Of a stretch of DNA of 64,000 nucleotides, positions 22,560 through 34,468 are shown piece after piece. A program made the position numbers and the translations under genes. This DNA comes from Diorhabda sublineata (lineage: Eukaryota > Arthropoda > Insecta > Coleoptera > Chrysomelidae), in NCBI RefSeq assembly GCF_026230105.1, contig NC_079485.1, positions 14,082,872 through 14,146,871 of the forward strand. The letters are read 5' to 3'. The notes under the pieces were generated by a model that worked only from the letters and a program-made list of their open reading frames with translations, made no database searches and had not been told where the DNA came from. The first letter of the stretch is position 1; the number at the start of each line of letters is the position of its first letter.

Positions 22560-23130
22560 ATATGACAAAGAATTTAGAAAGAAGTAGCATAAAGATACGA
22601 CCAAACTCTCTAATCCAATGGATTAAAATTGTATGCCTGAGGAGGACAATGAATCGGAGCTTCTGCACCTCTATCAACGCATCGATTCCGAAAATGGTTA
22701 CTTAACCAATTACTACATCTTCTATAAAAGTATCAAAATTTAAATTTCTAGTTAGAATGTGATAACCTATCAATTTGTTGCTGTCCAAACATTAAATGAG
22801 TGTTGATAATGTGAAACCCTTTTGACATTAAGATTCTCATCACACCAGTAGTGGCCTTGGATTGAGGGGTGTCTTTTTTTGTAATGTTTGACAAAAATTC
22901 ACTCTAACCGGTAGTTCGTCTGGCAAGAGCTCTTGGAAACTGTTGCTCTTCAAGTATCCTCCAAGTACTTGAAGAAGACGTATTTATAAATAATCATGTC
23001 TTCTTTATCAATGGTTCTTGTTGTTATTGGCCTACCAGAATTTATTTTTTTAGCTTTTACATTCCAAGTTTCTCGAGAACGTTTTTTAATGGTTCTAAAT
23101 GTATTTTTACTTAAGTTTCTTCGAGGAAAC
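22560..23130 (-). mobile_element. Tc1-like transposase remnant
   Basis: On the minus strand, SGRPITTRTIDKEDMIIYKY near 23,040 resembles the hinge of Tc1/mariner transposases. Near 22,650-22,590 PPQAYNFNPLD, a stop and RVWSYLYATSF resemble the WPPQSPDLNPLDYxVWxYL third motif. The catalytic middle is unreadable. It is a different lineage from the remnant immediately to its right. Confidence 0.55.
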
Positions 23131-23199
23131 AGTGATTTTTTAATAATTGAATGACTATGTATCTTAAAATATCCAAATATGATATGATCGTGATTCGTC

Positions 23200-23640
23200 T
23201 TTCAAACCATAGAATTTGACGTGTTTAGTTTGGAAGACAATAATATTAACATATAAAAAAAATCTAATAGCTTCATATCAGTAGATCGTGCTGGCCATTC
23301 TATTGATCCGCGCCTCACTATCCACCGATTTGGCGGAATTTGGTTCAAGTACTTCCAGAAATTCATTTGGTAATGGGATCGTGCCCCATTTTGGTTAAAC
23401 CATACATTCACAGGAACTTGTAGGTTCGGTGTACAGGACATAAAAACCTACGATATGATTTCCAACAATTCCAAGATATTTCGTATATTTTTCATGATTA
23501 ACATGACCGTAAATTGGAAATGTGCCCTCATCTTCTTCAAGTGGATCACATGGTTATCTAATATGTTTACAAACATACTATCTCTTATCGAAAACGTCCT
23601 CCATGAGCTCCTATGTATCATTTTATAGAGATGCATTCAA
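23200..23640 (-). mobile_element. Tc1/mariner-superfamily transposase fragment (PNRWIVRR...WPARS type)
   Basis: The minus strand reads LQVPVNVWFNQNGARSHYQM (second motif; the catalytic Asp of QQDGAxxHY is replaced by Asn), then WKYLNQIPPNRWIVRRGSIE and WPARSTDMKLLDFF. Upstream to 23,640 a second frame resembles the first-motif region but lost the DEA box. It belongs to the same family as 16.7-17.2 kb. The missing catalytic residue and frame changes show it is dead. Confidence 0.8.
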
Positions 23641-23644
23641 CTTT

Positions 23645-24440
23645 CTTTTCACATTGATATGTGGCTAGCGTGGAAAACTTTTTTTTGTATGTCTTATATA
23701 ACCAAGCTCACGAAATTGCTAATTGCCCCTCGCGAGATAGGCGGCAAATTCAAAAATTTCTTAGCTTTCACTTTCAATTTACAAGACAGTTAAGGATACA
23801 TTGTACATAAATTATGTAAAAACTTTCTGAATAATCCAAATAATGGATTGTATTCAAAATGAGAGTTGGTATGGACAACAAGACACACTATGAATAATTT
23901 TTAAAATTTAGAAAAAAAAATACACATCGACATGTTCAAGCCTTCATTTATTTATCAACGAATTTATTCCATTCGGCCGTATAATAAATATTGTTAACTA
24001 TTAAGTAATTTGGTGCATCCGTGTCGAAATGGTCAATAAACTTATTTTAGTTTGTGTAAAAGCAGCACCACAATCGCAAAATCAATTTGTAAATTGCCTA
24101 TCCTCAATCAAAGGTAGAATGACAAAAACGGAAGAGGAAGCTCAACAATCAACGGGCCCATCTCCGGTGGACAATCACACCTCGTGACGTCACTTAACCT
24201 TCCGGTAGTCCATAAAAACCTACTAATATCACCAACTCTTTTTCTATTTCTTACAGAAAATAAGGTAATATACAGGGTAGTTGAATAATAATTGAATTGG
24301 GAACTGTTAAATCTTGAAATGTATATGTATATATTGATTTAGGGTCTCGTATACTTTGGGACCCAAAAGATCTATTGAGTCCCCTATTTTTTTGAGAAAC
24401 CAGTGGTTACAGCTGATCCAATAATCCCACTCTGATTTTA
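23645..24440. other. Non-coding stretch with a palindromic CRE
   Basis: Mostly AT-rich. A GC-richer patch at about 24,120-24,220 contains the perfect CRE palindrome TGACGTCA (24,185-24,192). No coding sequence is seen. Confidence 0.35.
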
Positions 24441-25385
24441 AAAATTCTAAAATTGGCAGAGATCTTCGTCTTCTATTTCATGCGCCCCCAGGTGTAGGTC
24501 TCTGGAGTTTCGTAGTGGTTCATACTTCGAGAGAATGTGGATAGAGATTTTATCCTCTTTGCTACAAAACCTGCAAGCCGCATTATCTGCTGTCAGTATT
24601 TGTTGATTTTTCTTACTTAGATTGATACATTCAGCAGATCTACTCTGCTTATAGTGTACCAGAAGAGTTTTTGCCTGTCTTAACACCTATAGGTTGCTCC
24701 TATCTAGCATCTTTTCTAATGCTTTTTCCATTGTTCTGTAGTTGATACCACATGTCCCATGAAGTTTAGTCTGCCCCCACTTTAGCGAGCTTATCAGCTA
24801 TTTAATTCCCCTTCACTGCATTATAGGGTAACTATATTTTTCTTGCCTAGCTTGTTCAATTTTTTAAGGCAATTCCAAACGACTTTGGATTTTATTATAT
24901 TGGAGCTTAGAGCTCAAATGGCTGTTGACTATCAGAGAGGATGATGACCTCCTGTTTGCTCGTCTTCAGATTGAACTGAGCACATTCTTATATTGAATAA
25001 ATTTCTGCTTGAAAAATGCCTGGTGCGCTGCCCAGGCTTTCAGAGTGTTTGGTGGTGGGCCCGTACACTCCTATTCCAGTTCCATCTGATGTTATTGATC
25101 CATCCGTATACCATTTAATGGCAGTCTTGAGTCCCATGGTTGGTCATTATTTGGGAACGGGTTTTCTTTGATGATTCCGTCTCTGAACATTCTACCACGC
25201 TTTCCAGTACTATGTGGAGAGGTGGGAGATTTAGAATCAATTTCAGTGCAGCTGCTGGGCAAGATTTCATGGCCCCAGCTGCACATAGACAGTCTTTGTA
25301 CCTTTGAGAGATTGTTCCTCGTGGTATTCATACTAGTTAGTATTATTAACCACAGGGTCGAGGTCAACTATTGATGACCTTAAGT
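24440..25385 (-). mobile_element. LINE fragment with RNase H domain (I/R1-like group)
   Basis: Read leftwards on the minus strand, about 25,340-25,240 gives LSKVQRLSMCSWGHEILPSS (thumb region). At about 25,110-25,000 comes KWYTDGSITSDGTGIGVYGP, the first catalytic motif of RNase H (TDGS). Near 24,960-24,930 ILSDSQ follows (second motif), and near 24,810 GNxIADKLAKVGAD (last motif, HVGIxGNExADxLAK). The tail at 24,686-24,447 reads LRQAKTLLVHYKQSRSAECI and HILSKYEPLRNSRDLHL, typical of the zinc-finger-like end of these ORF2 proteins. Frameshifts and stops throughout. Partial relatives lie at 32.5-32.9, 33.4-33.7 and 40.5-41.0 kb. Confidence 0.85.
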
Positions 25386-25884
25386 ATCTGACAATATAGT
25401 ACAGTAAAATGAGATTATGGGGGTGAAAAAATGTTGTAATACGCCCAAAATTTGGAAACATTTTCCTGATGATAAGTATTTGTTTATCAGAAGACAAAAA
25501 ATTGTTAGCCAAAAATAATAAAATGCATTTTTAAATTTTACTTTGAATACGGAAAACTATTTTTATTCACTGAAAATATATTAAATTTCGTATTAAAGTA
25601 ATCTCTTGCCCTTTTTGCAAACAATTAGTCATTTTAACACAAAACGTGATTGAAAACCAGAAGGTGAGTTGGCGTTAGAAACAATTAATTTATTTGCAAT
25701 CCTTTAACTCAAATATAACAAATTTGGTACCCTGCATGATAATTATTAATCATAATTAGTAGGACTTTTCCAACAATTATTGATTTTTTTTCAAAAGTGC
25801 ATAGCATAGCAGTGCATTGATTTTTTAGTAGTCTAGAAGAGTGCGCTACAACTGGTGACGATTTTTAATCGTTTGAGATAAGAA

Positions 25885-26397
25885 TGCGCTAACTCGGGAG
25901 GGGGATATTTCAGGTAAACGAAAAGGTAGTCCGACTACATAATACAACTCTTGACGGATTCGTTAAGAGTATTACTCGGTATTTAATAACTAATCCACTT
26001 CGTAAAGTTGAGAAATCCAAATATTAAAACCTAGATTTTCAGGTTTTCTAACCTAGATTCACAAATAATACAGATCTTTTAAAAGCTGACCGAGGAGAAT
26101 ATTTTCTATTGGACAATTATTTAACTAATAATATTATTACATTTGGATTTGAAATAAATTTCAATTAGTTTAAAAAACTCAACATTTTACATGGATGGCA
26201 CTTCCAAATACTATCCAAAGTACTTTTTCTAGTTGTTTACCAAACATAGCGTTCACAATGAACATTTTATTCCATTGATCTTTTGCCTTTAACCAAATAT
26301 ACTTCCAACAACGTTCATAATCAAAATCCCGAGCTGGATAATATTCCGTCACGAGTTGTCTAATCTTCATGACAACCACGATCACGAGTTGGTGCAT
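25885..26397. mobile_element. Inverted-repeat-ended element of about 510 bp, copy 1 (left arm)
   Basis: One end reads ATGCGCTAACTCGGGA and the other, reversed, reads ATGCACCAACTCGTGA: imperfect terminal inverted repeats of about 16 bp. It interrupts Penelope coding sequence between the GLSQQL linker and the GIY-YIG domain. No open frame of note is present, so it is non-autonomous. Exact boundaries are uncertain by up to 30 bp because flanking TTGAGATAAG is also shared with copy 3. Confidence 0.6.
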
Positions 26398-27030
26398 TTT
26401 AACAAAATAAAATTCTAAGGAGAATTGTGAGGATATTTACATAGGACAAACATCTCAATATTTATAAAATAGATTAAAAAGTCATCTATATAGAATAAGC
26501 AATATAAAATATTGGAAAATATATATCTAGTTATAAAAATTCTTTTTCGTATATATAAAATAAGTTTTGACTCTATTTTATTATATCCCCAAGACCAATA
26601 TTTTTTTATTGAAATCAACCCAGAACAAAGATCATTCATTTACGAAAATAAATATATAAAGAAAATGAAGAATTTTTTTCTTTTTTAATGAAATTTAAAT
26701 CACGTGAATAGAGATTTGTAACTTCACCTATTCTTCGTGGATTGGCTAAAAACAAAACATTTTTTCTCGTGTAACTTATCGCTTATCGATAATTTTCTTA
26801 TGAACGGAAGGAAGCTAATTTCAAAAAGTCGGAAGGTATGTAATTGATATTTTTTATGTGTCGAGTCGGGTTAAACGAAGTTTCATCATTTTTTCTAATC
26901 AATTTGGAAGTTACGGTTCGGATCATTCCTAAGTAATTAGAGGCACACTTTACGAGTGCGACAGGAAGCACGCCGACAGTTTATTTACGGTTTTTACTAA
27001 AACAAATTATATCCAGGTCTAAATAGGCAT

Positions 27031-27032
<2 letters not shown>

Positions 27033-27065
<33 letters not shown>
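27033..27065. repeat. (AT)n microsatellite near the axis of the Penelope inverted repeat
   Basis: A 33-nt alternating AT run, within about 100 nt of the midpoint between the two arms. Confidence 0.97.
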
Positions 27066-27068
<3 letters not shown>

Positions 27069-27856
27069 TTATTAATATTTTAACTGCTTCTTTTCATACA
27101 GTTTTTATCTTCTTTTCTCTGTAATTCGAAGATCCAATTTTTTATTAGAACTGTAATGTTATAAACGTCTTTTGTTTTATTTAATTGAAACATTCAAAAT
27201 AAAAAAAAATATTCTCACGTGATTCATTCTACTAAACTTCGCCTCATACCACCGCTAATAAACACATCCGGTATATTTTTGACATACTTTACAAACCGTG
27301 AGCTGTTTAAACATATGTTTAATTACCGATAAATTAACAGTCCAGTCAACAACAAATTCTGTTGACAACGATCTTCCAATTTGTCAACATAAAAAGTTAT
27401 ATCGATGCTCACGTGAACAATTCACTATCAAGCTACAACCTCAAATGCTCAATTTAATTTACCAGCACTATATCAACAAACAATTAAAGAAGAAAAAATC
27501 AGGGAAATTTCTTCATTCTGTTACTTCTTTATATATTTATTTTTGTAAATGAATGAACTTTGTTTTAGGTTGATTTTAATAAAAAAAAAATACGTCTCGG
27601 GGATATGATGAAATAGATAATTTTCCATATTATCAAAATCTCTTTTTAACGTATAAATTAGAGTCAAAACTTATTTAATATATACGAAAAATAATTTTTA
27701 TAACTAGATATAGATTTTCCAATATTTTATATTGTTTTTTTCTATATAGATGACTTTTTAATCTATTTTATAAATATTGAGATCTCTGTTCTATGTAAAT
27801 ATCATCACAATTATTATCATATAATATTTTTCTTTAGTATTTTAATTTCTGTTAAA

Positions 27857-28368
27857 ATGCACCTGCTTGTGATCGTGGTTGTCATGTCATTATACAACTC
27901 GTGATGGAAGATTATGTAGCTCGGGATTTTGATTAAGAACGTTTTTGGAAGTATATTCGGTCAAAGGCAAGATCTGTGGAATAAAATGTTCATTGTGAAC
28001 GCTATGTTTGGTAAACAACTAGAAAAAGTACTTTGGATAGTATTTGGAAGTGCCATCCATGTAAAATGTTGAGTTTTTTTAAACTAATTTAAATTTATTT
28101 CATATTCAAATATAATTATATTATTCGTTAAATCATTATCCAATAGATAATATTCTCTTCGGTCAGTTTTTAAGAGATCTGTATTATTTGTGAATTTAGG
28201 CTAGATAACCTGTAAATCTAGGTTTCAATTTTTGGATTTCTCAACTTTACGAAGTGGATTAGTTACTAAATACCGAGTAATACTCTTAACGAATCCATCA
28301 GGAGTTTTATTATGCACTCGGACTACCTTTTCGTTTACCTGAAATATCCCCCTCCCGAGTTGGGGCAT
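27857..28368. mobile_element. Inverted-repeat-ended element, copy 2 (right arm)
   Basis: This is the reverse complement of copy 1, 512 bp, in the mirrored position within the right Penelope arm. It shares long identical blocks with copy 1, for example GGATAGTATTTGGAAGTGCC. Copies 1 and 2 therefore derive from one insertion that was later duplicated in inverted orientation. Confidence 0.6.
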
Positions 28369-28494
28369 CCTTATCTAAATGGATTAAAACTCGTCTCCAG
28401 TTGTAGCGCACCCTTCTAGATTACTAAGAAATTAATAATATACTATGTCATTTTTGACAAAAATTCAATAATTGTTGGAAAAGTCCCAACTTAT

Positions 28495-28915
28495 ATAGAA
28501 GCTGAACTAGATTCTACTCTTGGTGAGACTGCTCCTTCGTTGTCACCAGTAAAATATTGAAGGCAAAGTTTAAAGAGGCCGTATGACCTGCCAGGACCAG
28601 CATTGCAGTGGTCGATAAAGTGAGGTGACGACTTCAGAAATGTCGAAGAAAATCTACCCGAAATCTACCTTCTGATTATTTTCTGTTTTCAGACTTGAAA
28701 AACTAGCTCGATGGTCAAAGATTTTCCATCAATGAAGAAGTGGAGGAGCTTGACGATTCTTATTATATCGAACTTATTGAACATCTCTGGAAAAAGTGTA
28801 AATTTCATTATTATGCGCTGGAAATATATTTCACAGTTTCTTTCGATCACCACCGAATACTTTTCAAAATTTTCAAAATTTCAGGGAGACACCCCCTATA
28901 AATAGTTATTTTATA
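28495..28915 (+). mobile_element. Internally deleted mariner
   Basis: The 5' part reads EAELDSTLGETAP-like sequence and the block GACCGTATGACCTGCxAGGACCAGC seen in the other copies. At about 28,640-28,660 it jumps from the N-terminal region directly to PSDYFLFSDLKN (28,667 on; third Asp motif), and ends with IELIEHLWKKC. The catalytic first and second motifs are gone. It abuts the outer end of the right Penelope arm at 28,491, with no clear left terminal repeat. Confidence 0.75.
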
Positions 28916-28919
28916 GGCT

Positions 28920-30230
28920 TTAGTCTTTTTTTCTATGCATATTTCATATTTCAAGATTATAATGTATAGAAAAAAGACGTTGCGTAGGACATGAATGATT
29001 AATACTAGCTTAAAAAAATTAATATCTGGCCTATGAGCAAGTAATTAACTAATTAACGTTAGCTAAATGGAGCGACCTTATGAGAATGTTATATTTAGTT
29101 TTATTTCACATAAACTTAAATGCTTCTTCCGTTTTCTTTAATTCCCTTGGCGGATAAACATCGTTAGCGTCAAGTGTGAATGTGTATGACGCGAAGTCAT
29201 TATTTTAACTCGGGTAAAATTAGATAATTTCTGCTAAGTGAGCCACTAGATTGTAATGTTTGCTTCAATCTAGACCCATTCGTCGTTAGATTGATGTCGG
29301 TCGATGGGAATGTGTCGGAGACGATTTTATCAAAATAAACGTCCATCCGTTTTCATTTATTTGTTTGAATACGTCCGATTAAAGTGATAGAACAGTGATA
29401 AATAAAAAAAATAAATACTCAATTTACAAATTTTTTTTGTAATTTGCACAGTCAAAGCTCTAATTAATGAGTAGGGAGAACTAAAAGCGAATAATTAAAT
29501 GGTTAATTAAATTGGAATAATTCATAATGCATAAAGATTCGAAAAAACAATTTTATAGTTGCAAAATATGAATACTGAAATTACAAAACAGTGAAAAATT
29601 TCTTTTGGACTGTTCAAATATTATATTGTTGAACTTTTTTACACTCCAGTGATTCAAGAGGTGCTTGTTGTGTGACGATTCCTGTGGAAATTGATCTTGA
29701 ACTTGTAGGGAAAAGACGTGCTTTGGTAGCTGATTCCAGAGGCTTGCACTTTCGATGAATTGAGTTTCTGGGCATCTGCATCGAATTTATCTTGCAAAAA
29801 CAGCTCAAAACAGCGTATGCCGTGGTAGTATTGGTAAAAATAGAGTCAAGTCGACTCTAAGCTATCTAAGCTTGTCTGGATCGCCTATAAATCTAATTGC
29901 TCTCGTCTATATTGAGTTGAGCATCATCAGGGTATGCTGATTTTCTATAGCAGCAATTTCAATCAGTACATTGTGACATTTTTACTGCTACAATAGCCGC
30001 GTTAAGGTGCGGTTTATTAGAACATTGTGCAGCAAATAACTCACAGTCAGCTTAGTGCAGCGTTTAGTACGTTCAAATAAATTCTTCTGCAGACTCACAC
30101 CCATGGACTGTGCGCGTCAATACTTGATTTGGACGTTCAGGTGAATTCAAACTGTGTTAATAACGTGGATGATCAATTAATAGATCTTATTAGAGAATAT
30201 TCAGCATTTGCTTCAAACATCGACAACGGG
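28920..30230. other. Non-coding stretch with some balanced-composition blocks
   Basis: Balanced segments occur at about 29,100-29,360 (AGATTGATGTCGGTCGATGG) and 29,640-30,120. No protein motif is seen apart from meaningless short frames. A degenerate hammerhead-like arrangement lies on the minus strand near 29,895-29,930. Confidence 0.4.
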
Positions 30231-30389
30231 CATTACTTTTTTTAACAAACCACTTGACTGAAAACTGACGTAAAGGACTGATTCTGTTGTACGTATGCGC
30301 AATACACTGCGTACTGTTCTAACGAATGTACTTTTAGTGAAAGTGTATTTGCTTTGACTCCCACATAACAGGCATCTTCAACAACGGGG

Positions 30390-30950
30390 ATCATTTTATA
30401 ATATGAGAGAGGAAATTAGTTTGTTAAGGACGTGGGTAATTTGGGACTTCATTGGGAATCATCTGGAAAACAACAAAAAAACTCATGCTGTCATGGTTGT
30501 ATTTTTTGAGCTGCTTCTAACAAACCAAACAATCAATTCTGATGTTTACTGTCAATTAATGAAACTAGATGAAGCGATCGAAAAAAAGGGACCAGAATTG
30601 TCAAATCGGAAAGGTTGATAATGGAAGGCCTCACATATCTTTGGAAACTAGCTTGGCTGGGAAGTGATACCGCTTCCCCCATAAAGACCTGATCTGGCAC
30701 CATCTGATTACCATTTATTTCAAAGTTTGCAGAATTTTTTGAATGGAGGAACTTTCACAAATGACGATGAACTTGTTGTACCTGTTCACCAGAAATTTTA
30801 TGAGCTCGAAATCATGAAGCTGAAAGAAAGATGGCAAAAGATCATTAAGTAAATTGGAAAATATATAATTGATTAAAAACTATTCTTTATTCAGAAAAAA
30901 GTGTTTTATTTCGTACTAAACCGAAATAACTTTGTCGCCAATCCAATATA
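30390..30950 (+). mobile_element. mariner fragment of a second lineage with 3' terminal repeat
   Basis: The plus strand reads FFELLLTNQTINSDVYCQLM and KLDEAIEKKGPELSNRKG (30,505-30,618), then DNGRPHISLE (second Asp) and, frameshifted, the third-motif region ending LQNFLNGG..FTNDDELV. The C-terminus is FYELEIMKLKERWQKIIK with a stop at about 30,850. The end ACCGAAATAACTTTGTCGCC, reversed, resembles the TIR of cecropia-type mariners (TTGGCGACAAAGTTATTTCGG form). The N-terminal third is not recognisable. Clearly distinct from the 5.2-kb family. Confidence 0.8.
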
Positions 30951-30954
30951 TGTT

Positions 30955-32210
30955 TTTATCATAGCAGGCGGTTTATAATAAATAGTCATAGTGAAAAGAA
31001 GAAGAAGAATAGAGAGTAAGCGAAGAATTTGAATAAGTTAGTTAAGTGATAGTGATAAGTTAATTATTATATAAGTTAGTTAAGTGTAGTGTGAAGTGTG
31101 TAAATGAATTATGTAAGTAATAGACAGTATAAATTCACACCACGAATAGAAATATTGTGAATAAATAATAAAAACATTACAATATTATTATAATTCAAAT
31201 TCAGTGTATGGGGAATAACGTTTATTTTTCCGTAATCCTCAATAAGTATGGTAATCTCATAAACAAGCACCTCATATCATTCCCATATCAAAGGAACTCG
31301 TTATAAAAACTATAAAATTTGTAATACTGTAGGTTAAACGAATGTGTTTCTTAGGCACTAACTTCTAAGTCAATTTAAACACATTTTATACTACCACTAG
31401 TAAAGAACAAATATCAAGTAGGTGTTATACCTTCCCGAAAACGATATTTTTTTATTATATCAAGAGGTGTCTCTTTTTTATTACGATTTTTATAATCTGT
31501 GATACAACAGATATACGACTTTTAAAAAGAAACGTTCTAAACTTCATGTTTGTTATATTTTCTCAGTTACGGCTCGTAGCAATTTCGAATTTACGTTTAT
31601 AAGAATTTTTATAGTTAATTCTGGTATAAAAGAAACCGCTGCTATTTTACCCTCTTTTTGAACAAAAAAAGTTTTCCAGTCAATGTGCTCTCCATAAACA
31701 TATCGAATCGCTTCTTTAGATCCCTCAAAGGGTTATAAAAATATTATTAACGGATTATAGGCATTTGTTTACTTGGGTTATTTTTATACAGATTCATCTT
31801 TGTATATTTGATTAATATCCTTGTTGAATGAACCTCCGCGAAACTAAGGAGACTGTGTGAAGTTAGTTTCCAAAGATTGTATTCTTTGTGTTTACAAGTT
31901 CACTGTCGTGAAAATATTGTCTTGAACAGAAATAAGTTTTCTAAAAATAGAAACTCATCTTTGTACTTTCATATATTTCCCATTATCCTTTATACACTGT
32001 TAAATAAATTCAAATAAAATATTCCAAGGTAAACCAATTCTTATTTAGTTTAGTTAATTGGTACTGGTACTACTATTTGACATTGTTTTCAGTTAGTGGA
32101 TATTTATGGCAGTCTTTCGCTTTGTGTATTTTTTCACTTTAGCAGGTAATGCATACTTGCTCAAGATACCGTGGACAGCTATGCAAACAAACCATGCAGT
32201 CCTTAACAGA
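30955..32210. other. Non-coding stretch, weak simple repeats
   Basis: AGTTAGTTAAGTG-like units recur between about 31,030 and 31,100. Otherwise AT-rich with no recognisable element. Confidence 0.45.
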
Positions 32211-32219
32211 GCAAATGCG

Positions 32220-32460
32220 GTTCGTTAGTTGATAGAAAATAGCTTATTTGGGACACAAATGCGTGGTAGCACGTTTAGTATCCTCCAGTTGATTATGATG
32301 GGTAAAGTTGAGGAATTAGAAGGAAACAAGCCTCTTGGTTGAAGAATATTAGAGAATGGACTGTTATTTAGACCAATTCAAGATAGAGAGAGTTTTGCCA
32401 AGATGATCGCTAAGGTGAAGGGGACTTCATACGGCACGCTAAGAAGAAGTTAATGGATAC
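32220..32460 (+). mobile_element. LINE ORF2 C-terminal fragment
   Basis: The plus strand reads GTQMRGSTFSILQLIMMGKV then EGNKPLG, a stop, and RILENGLLFRP with SFAKMIAKVKGTSYGTLRRS. This matches the LGHxxR...ILxGKxEGxRxxGRRRxSWLxNxREW...MIANxR tail of many insect and vertebrate non-LTR retrotransposons. Stops and a frame change are present. Confidence 0.7.
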
Positions 32461-32464
32461 ACAA

Positions 32465-32900
32465 GAAATGGACCCACAACCAAACACTCTAAACACCTGG
32501 ACAACACACCAAGCATTTTTTAAGCAGAAATTAGAAAATATATCCAGTTCAATATAGAGAGGAACTATCGCAAACAGGAGATCATTATTCTGTCCGATTA
32601 TGAGCTCTAAGCTCCAATATTATAAAATCCAAACTCGTTTGGGATTGCCTAGAAAAACGAGCTAGGCAAGGCCCTTTATGTGAACCCTTCAGTGGTATCG
32701 GTTACAGAACAATAGGAAATCATTAGAAAAGAAGGTAGATTGGAGGAAAATCAATTATTGGGACAACCAACAGAGGCTGAGATGAAATAGAAGACGAACA
32801 TCTCTGGCAACTTCAACTATCCCACATTCTGAACTTTCCAAAAAAACAGAGAGAGATTCGTTGGATAGAATTTGGTTGGATGAGGAAAATTTTTTACAGG
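32465..32900 (+). mobile_element. LINE RNase H region fragment
   Basis: IIILSDYELxAPIL (about 32,582-32,625) and KLVWDCLEKRARQG parallel the RNase H second-motif segment of the minus-strand copy at 24.9 kb (ILSDSQ followed by KSFGIALKN). Upstream, EMDPQPNTLNTW and FFKQKLENISSS look like more of the same ORF in other frames. Dead. Confidence 0.5.
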
Positions 32901-33384
32901 AGAAATTTTGTTTGCTTCTCTGCAGGGCTGGGGTTGTGTTTGTGGAGGAAAAGCAAAGATTTAGGATGTTTGGCAAGAAGAAAACTAAAAGAGAACTTGC
33001 GAGTGAAAACGGTTCTTCTCAGTTTTGAAAATTTTAAATTTAAAAGGGGGCGGGTGGGTACAGCTGCGGTTGCGTTATCCACTATCGTCGGCTGGGGAAT
33101 CGGTTCACCAGGGAAACCGCAAAAAACCTGTTTTTTCTATTCAACGAGATATTGATGGCTGTGCAATCCAGGTTCTGTTATGACATACGGGGAGGGAGTT
33201 GGTAAGTTTACGTTACGGACGAGAAATCCGTTGCCGTTCCTATCCAAGTAGCAAGTGATGTAGCCAGTGAATCTTGGAGGTAATTTGGAGAGGGTGTCAG
33301 TGATTTAAATTTGAATATTGTGGGAGCTTATTAGATGCTTCAATAGATGACGCTTTCTGGCTAAACTTTGGAAATTAACGGTCC

Positions 33385-33690
33385 CTATTGGAAAATCGGG
33401 AGATTTTGGAAAGAGATTTCGTCCTCTATGCAATAAAATCTACACGCCGCATTATCTACTAGGTCTAGCGTCTTCAAGTGTTTGATAAAACGACAGTGCC
33501 CCGATAGAACTTCTGTTAGTATTCGTTGATTGTTCTTACTTATATTGATACATTCTGCAGATCTACTCTGGTTATAGTTTCCCAGAAGAGTCGTTGCCTG
33601 TCTCAGTCCCTGCAATTTTTTTCTTTCTATTTCATTTAGGTCGTCTGGGAATGCTAGCAGCTTTTTTACTTTATTAACCATGTATGTTTA
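33385..33690 (-). mobile_element. LINE ORF2 tail fragment
   Basis: The minus strand reads LRQATTLLGNYNQSRSAECI, NISKNNQRILTEVLSGHCRF, IKHLKTLDLVDNAACRFYC and IEDEIS. This is the post-RNase H region with the conserved GHCxxxxHLxxLGLVxxxxCRxC arrangement of I/R1-type LINEs. Same family as the 24.4-kb copy, about as decayed, inserted independently. Confidence 0.8.
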
Positions 33691-33694
33691 ATAT

Positions 33695-34460
33695 GGAATA
33701 TTTCATCGTAAATTCGCTCTTAAGTAGTAGAAAGCCGGATATAAGGAAGTGCATTACTCCTACGTACAACATAATAACAATTTCCTTAGGGCTTTGTTTG
33801 CCAATTAGTTATGATTTATTTTAATCTAACTCATTCAGTTAAAAGTTTATCGCGAATGGAAACCATATTTTTATCACAATTTCTTTAGAGATTTATCAAC
33901 AAAACACAGAATGACAAACTGCCTAATGAATTATCTTCACGAGATAAATCTAAAGGAAATGATTTCTTGAACGAGCTTGATAACTTCTCTTTTATCTTTA
34001 TCAACCCATAGTAAAGTCATTTCACTTGTATTTGCCCATTGAATAATTTAATTTTTTTACCATCAATTTATCAATGCTGGGGCATAGTCTCAACGGATCG
34101 TGACAAAATATGAAGTGAATTTCTTAAGAACTGTGAATATGAGAGCTAACGCTAAAATGAAACTCAATCCTTTTCCTGCATCTTGTTAGGGCTTTCCCTT
34201 TACTGAAAAACCTTGTAACCGTTCATCCCGCATTCACTGAATTATTCGTGGAGATATGATTAAAAGCTCCACAAGACACTAAATACATCGCCGTATTTAC
34301 AGTTGACCAGCTGGATAGTCGACATCGATACGAGGGTGGTTCGAAATACAATAATTGTGAAAATTTCTTATAAACAATATCGGAACACAAGAGATAAAGC
34401 AAATACGTTGATACAAATTTTCATTTTAGATCTATAGTTCGTCTTAAAACGAAAAACATT
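33695..34460. other. Non-coding stretch, no element recognised
   Basis: AT-rich; short balanced patch at about 34,130-34,330. Nothing readable on either strand. Confidence 0.45.
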
Positions 34461-34468
34461 TGAACACC

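Larger units (their letters stand above)
25762..28491. repeat. Large inverted repeat built from Penelope-like sequence
   Basis: The left arm (25,762 to about 26,690) and right arm (about 27,482-28,491) are reverse complements over roughly 0.93-1.0 kb with indels. Both outer ends are GGACTTTTCCAACAATTATTG-like, the linker that reads GLSQQL in the Penelope copy at 21 kb. Both inner parts contain the GIY-YIG segment (IYIGQTSQYL, a stop, NRLKSHLY; about 26,430-26,500 on plus and about 27,810-27,740 on minus). Between linker and endonuclease each arm carries the same insert of about 510 bp. The roughly 790-bp spacer is unrelated on its two sides and holds an AT microsatellite. Differences between arms, including a block of about 45 bp absent from the left arm, show the duplication is not recent. 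Confidence 0.85.

Noticed and set aside
24185..24192. Perfect CRE palindrome TGACGTCA
   Set aside because: A single 8-mer in 64 kb without a neighbouring promoter or gene; too weak to call a regulatory site.
25468..25498. CCTGATGATAAG...TTATCAGAAGAC, hammerhead-like
   Set aside because: The core GAAA is absent (GAAG), and the sequence is better explained as a simple 8-bp hairpin.
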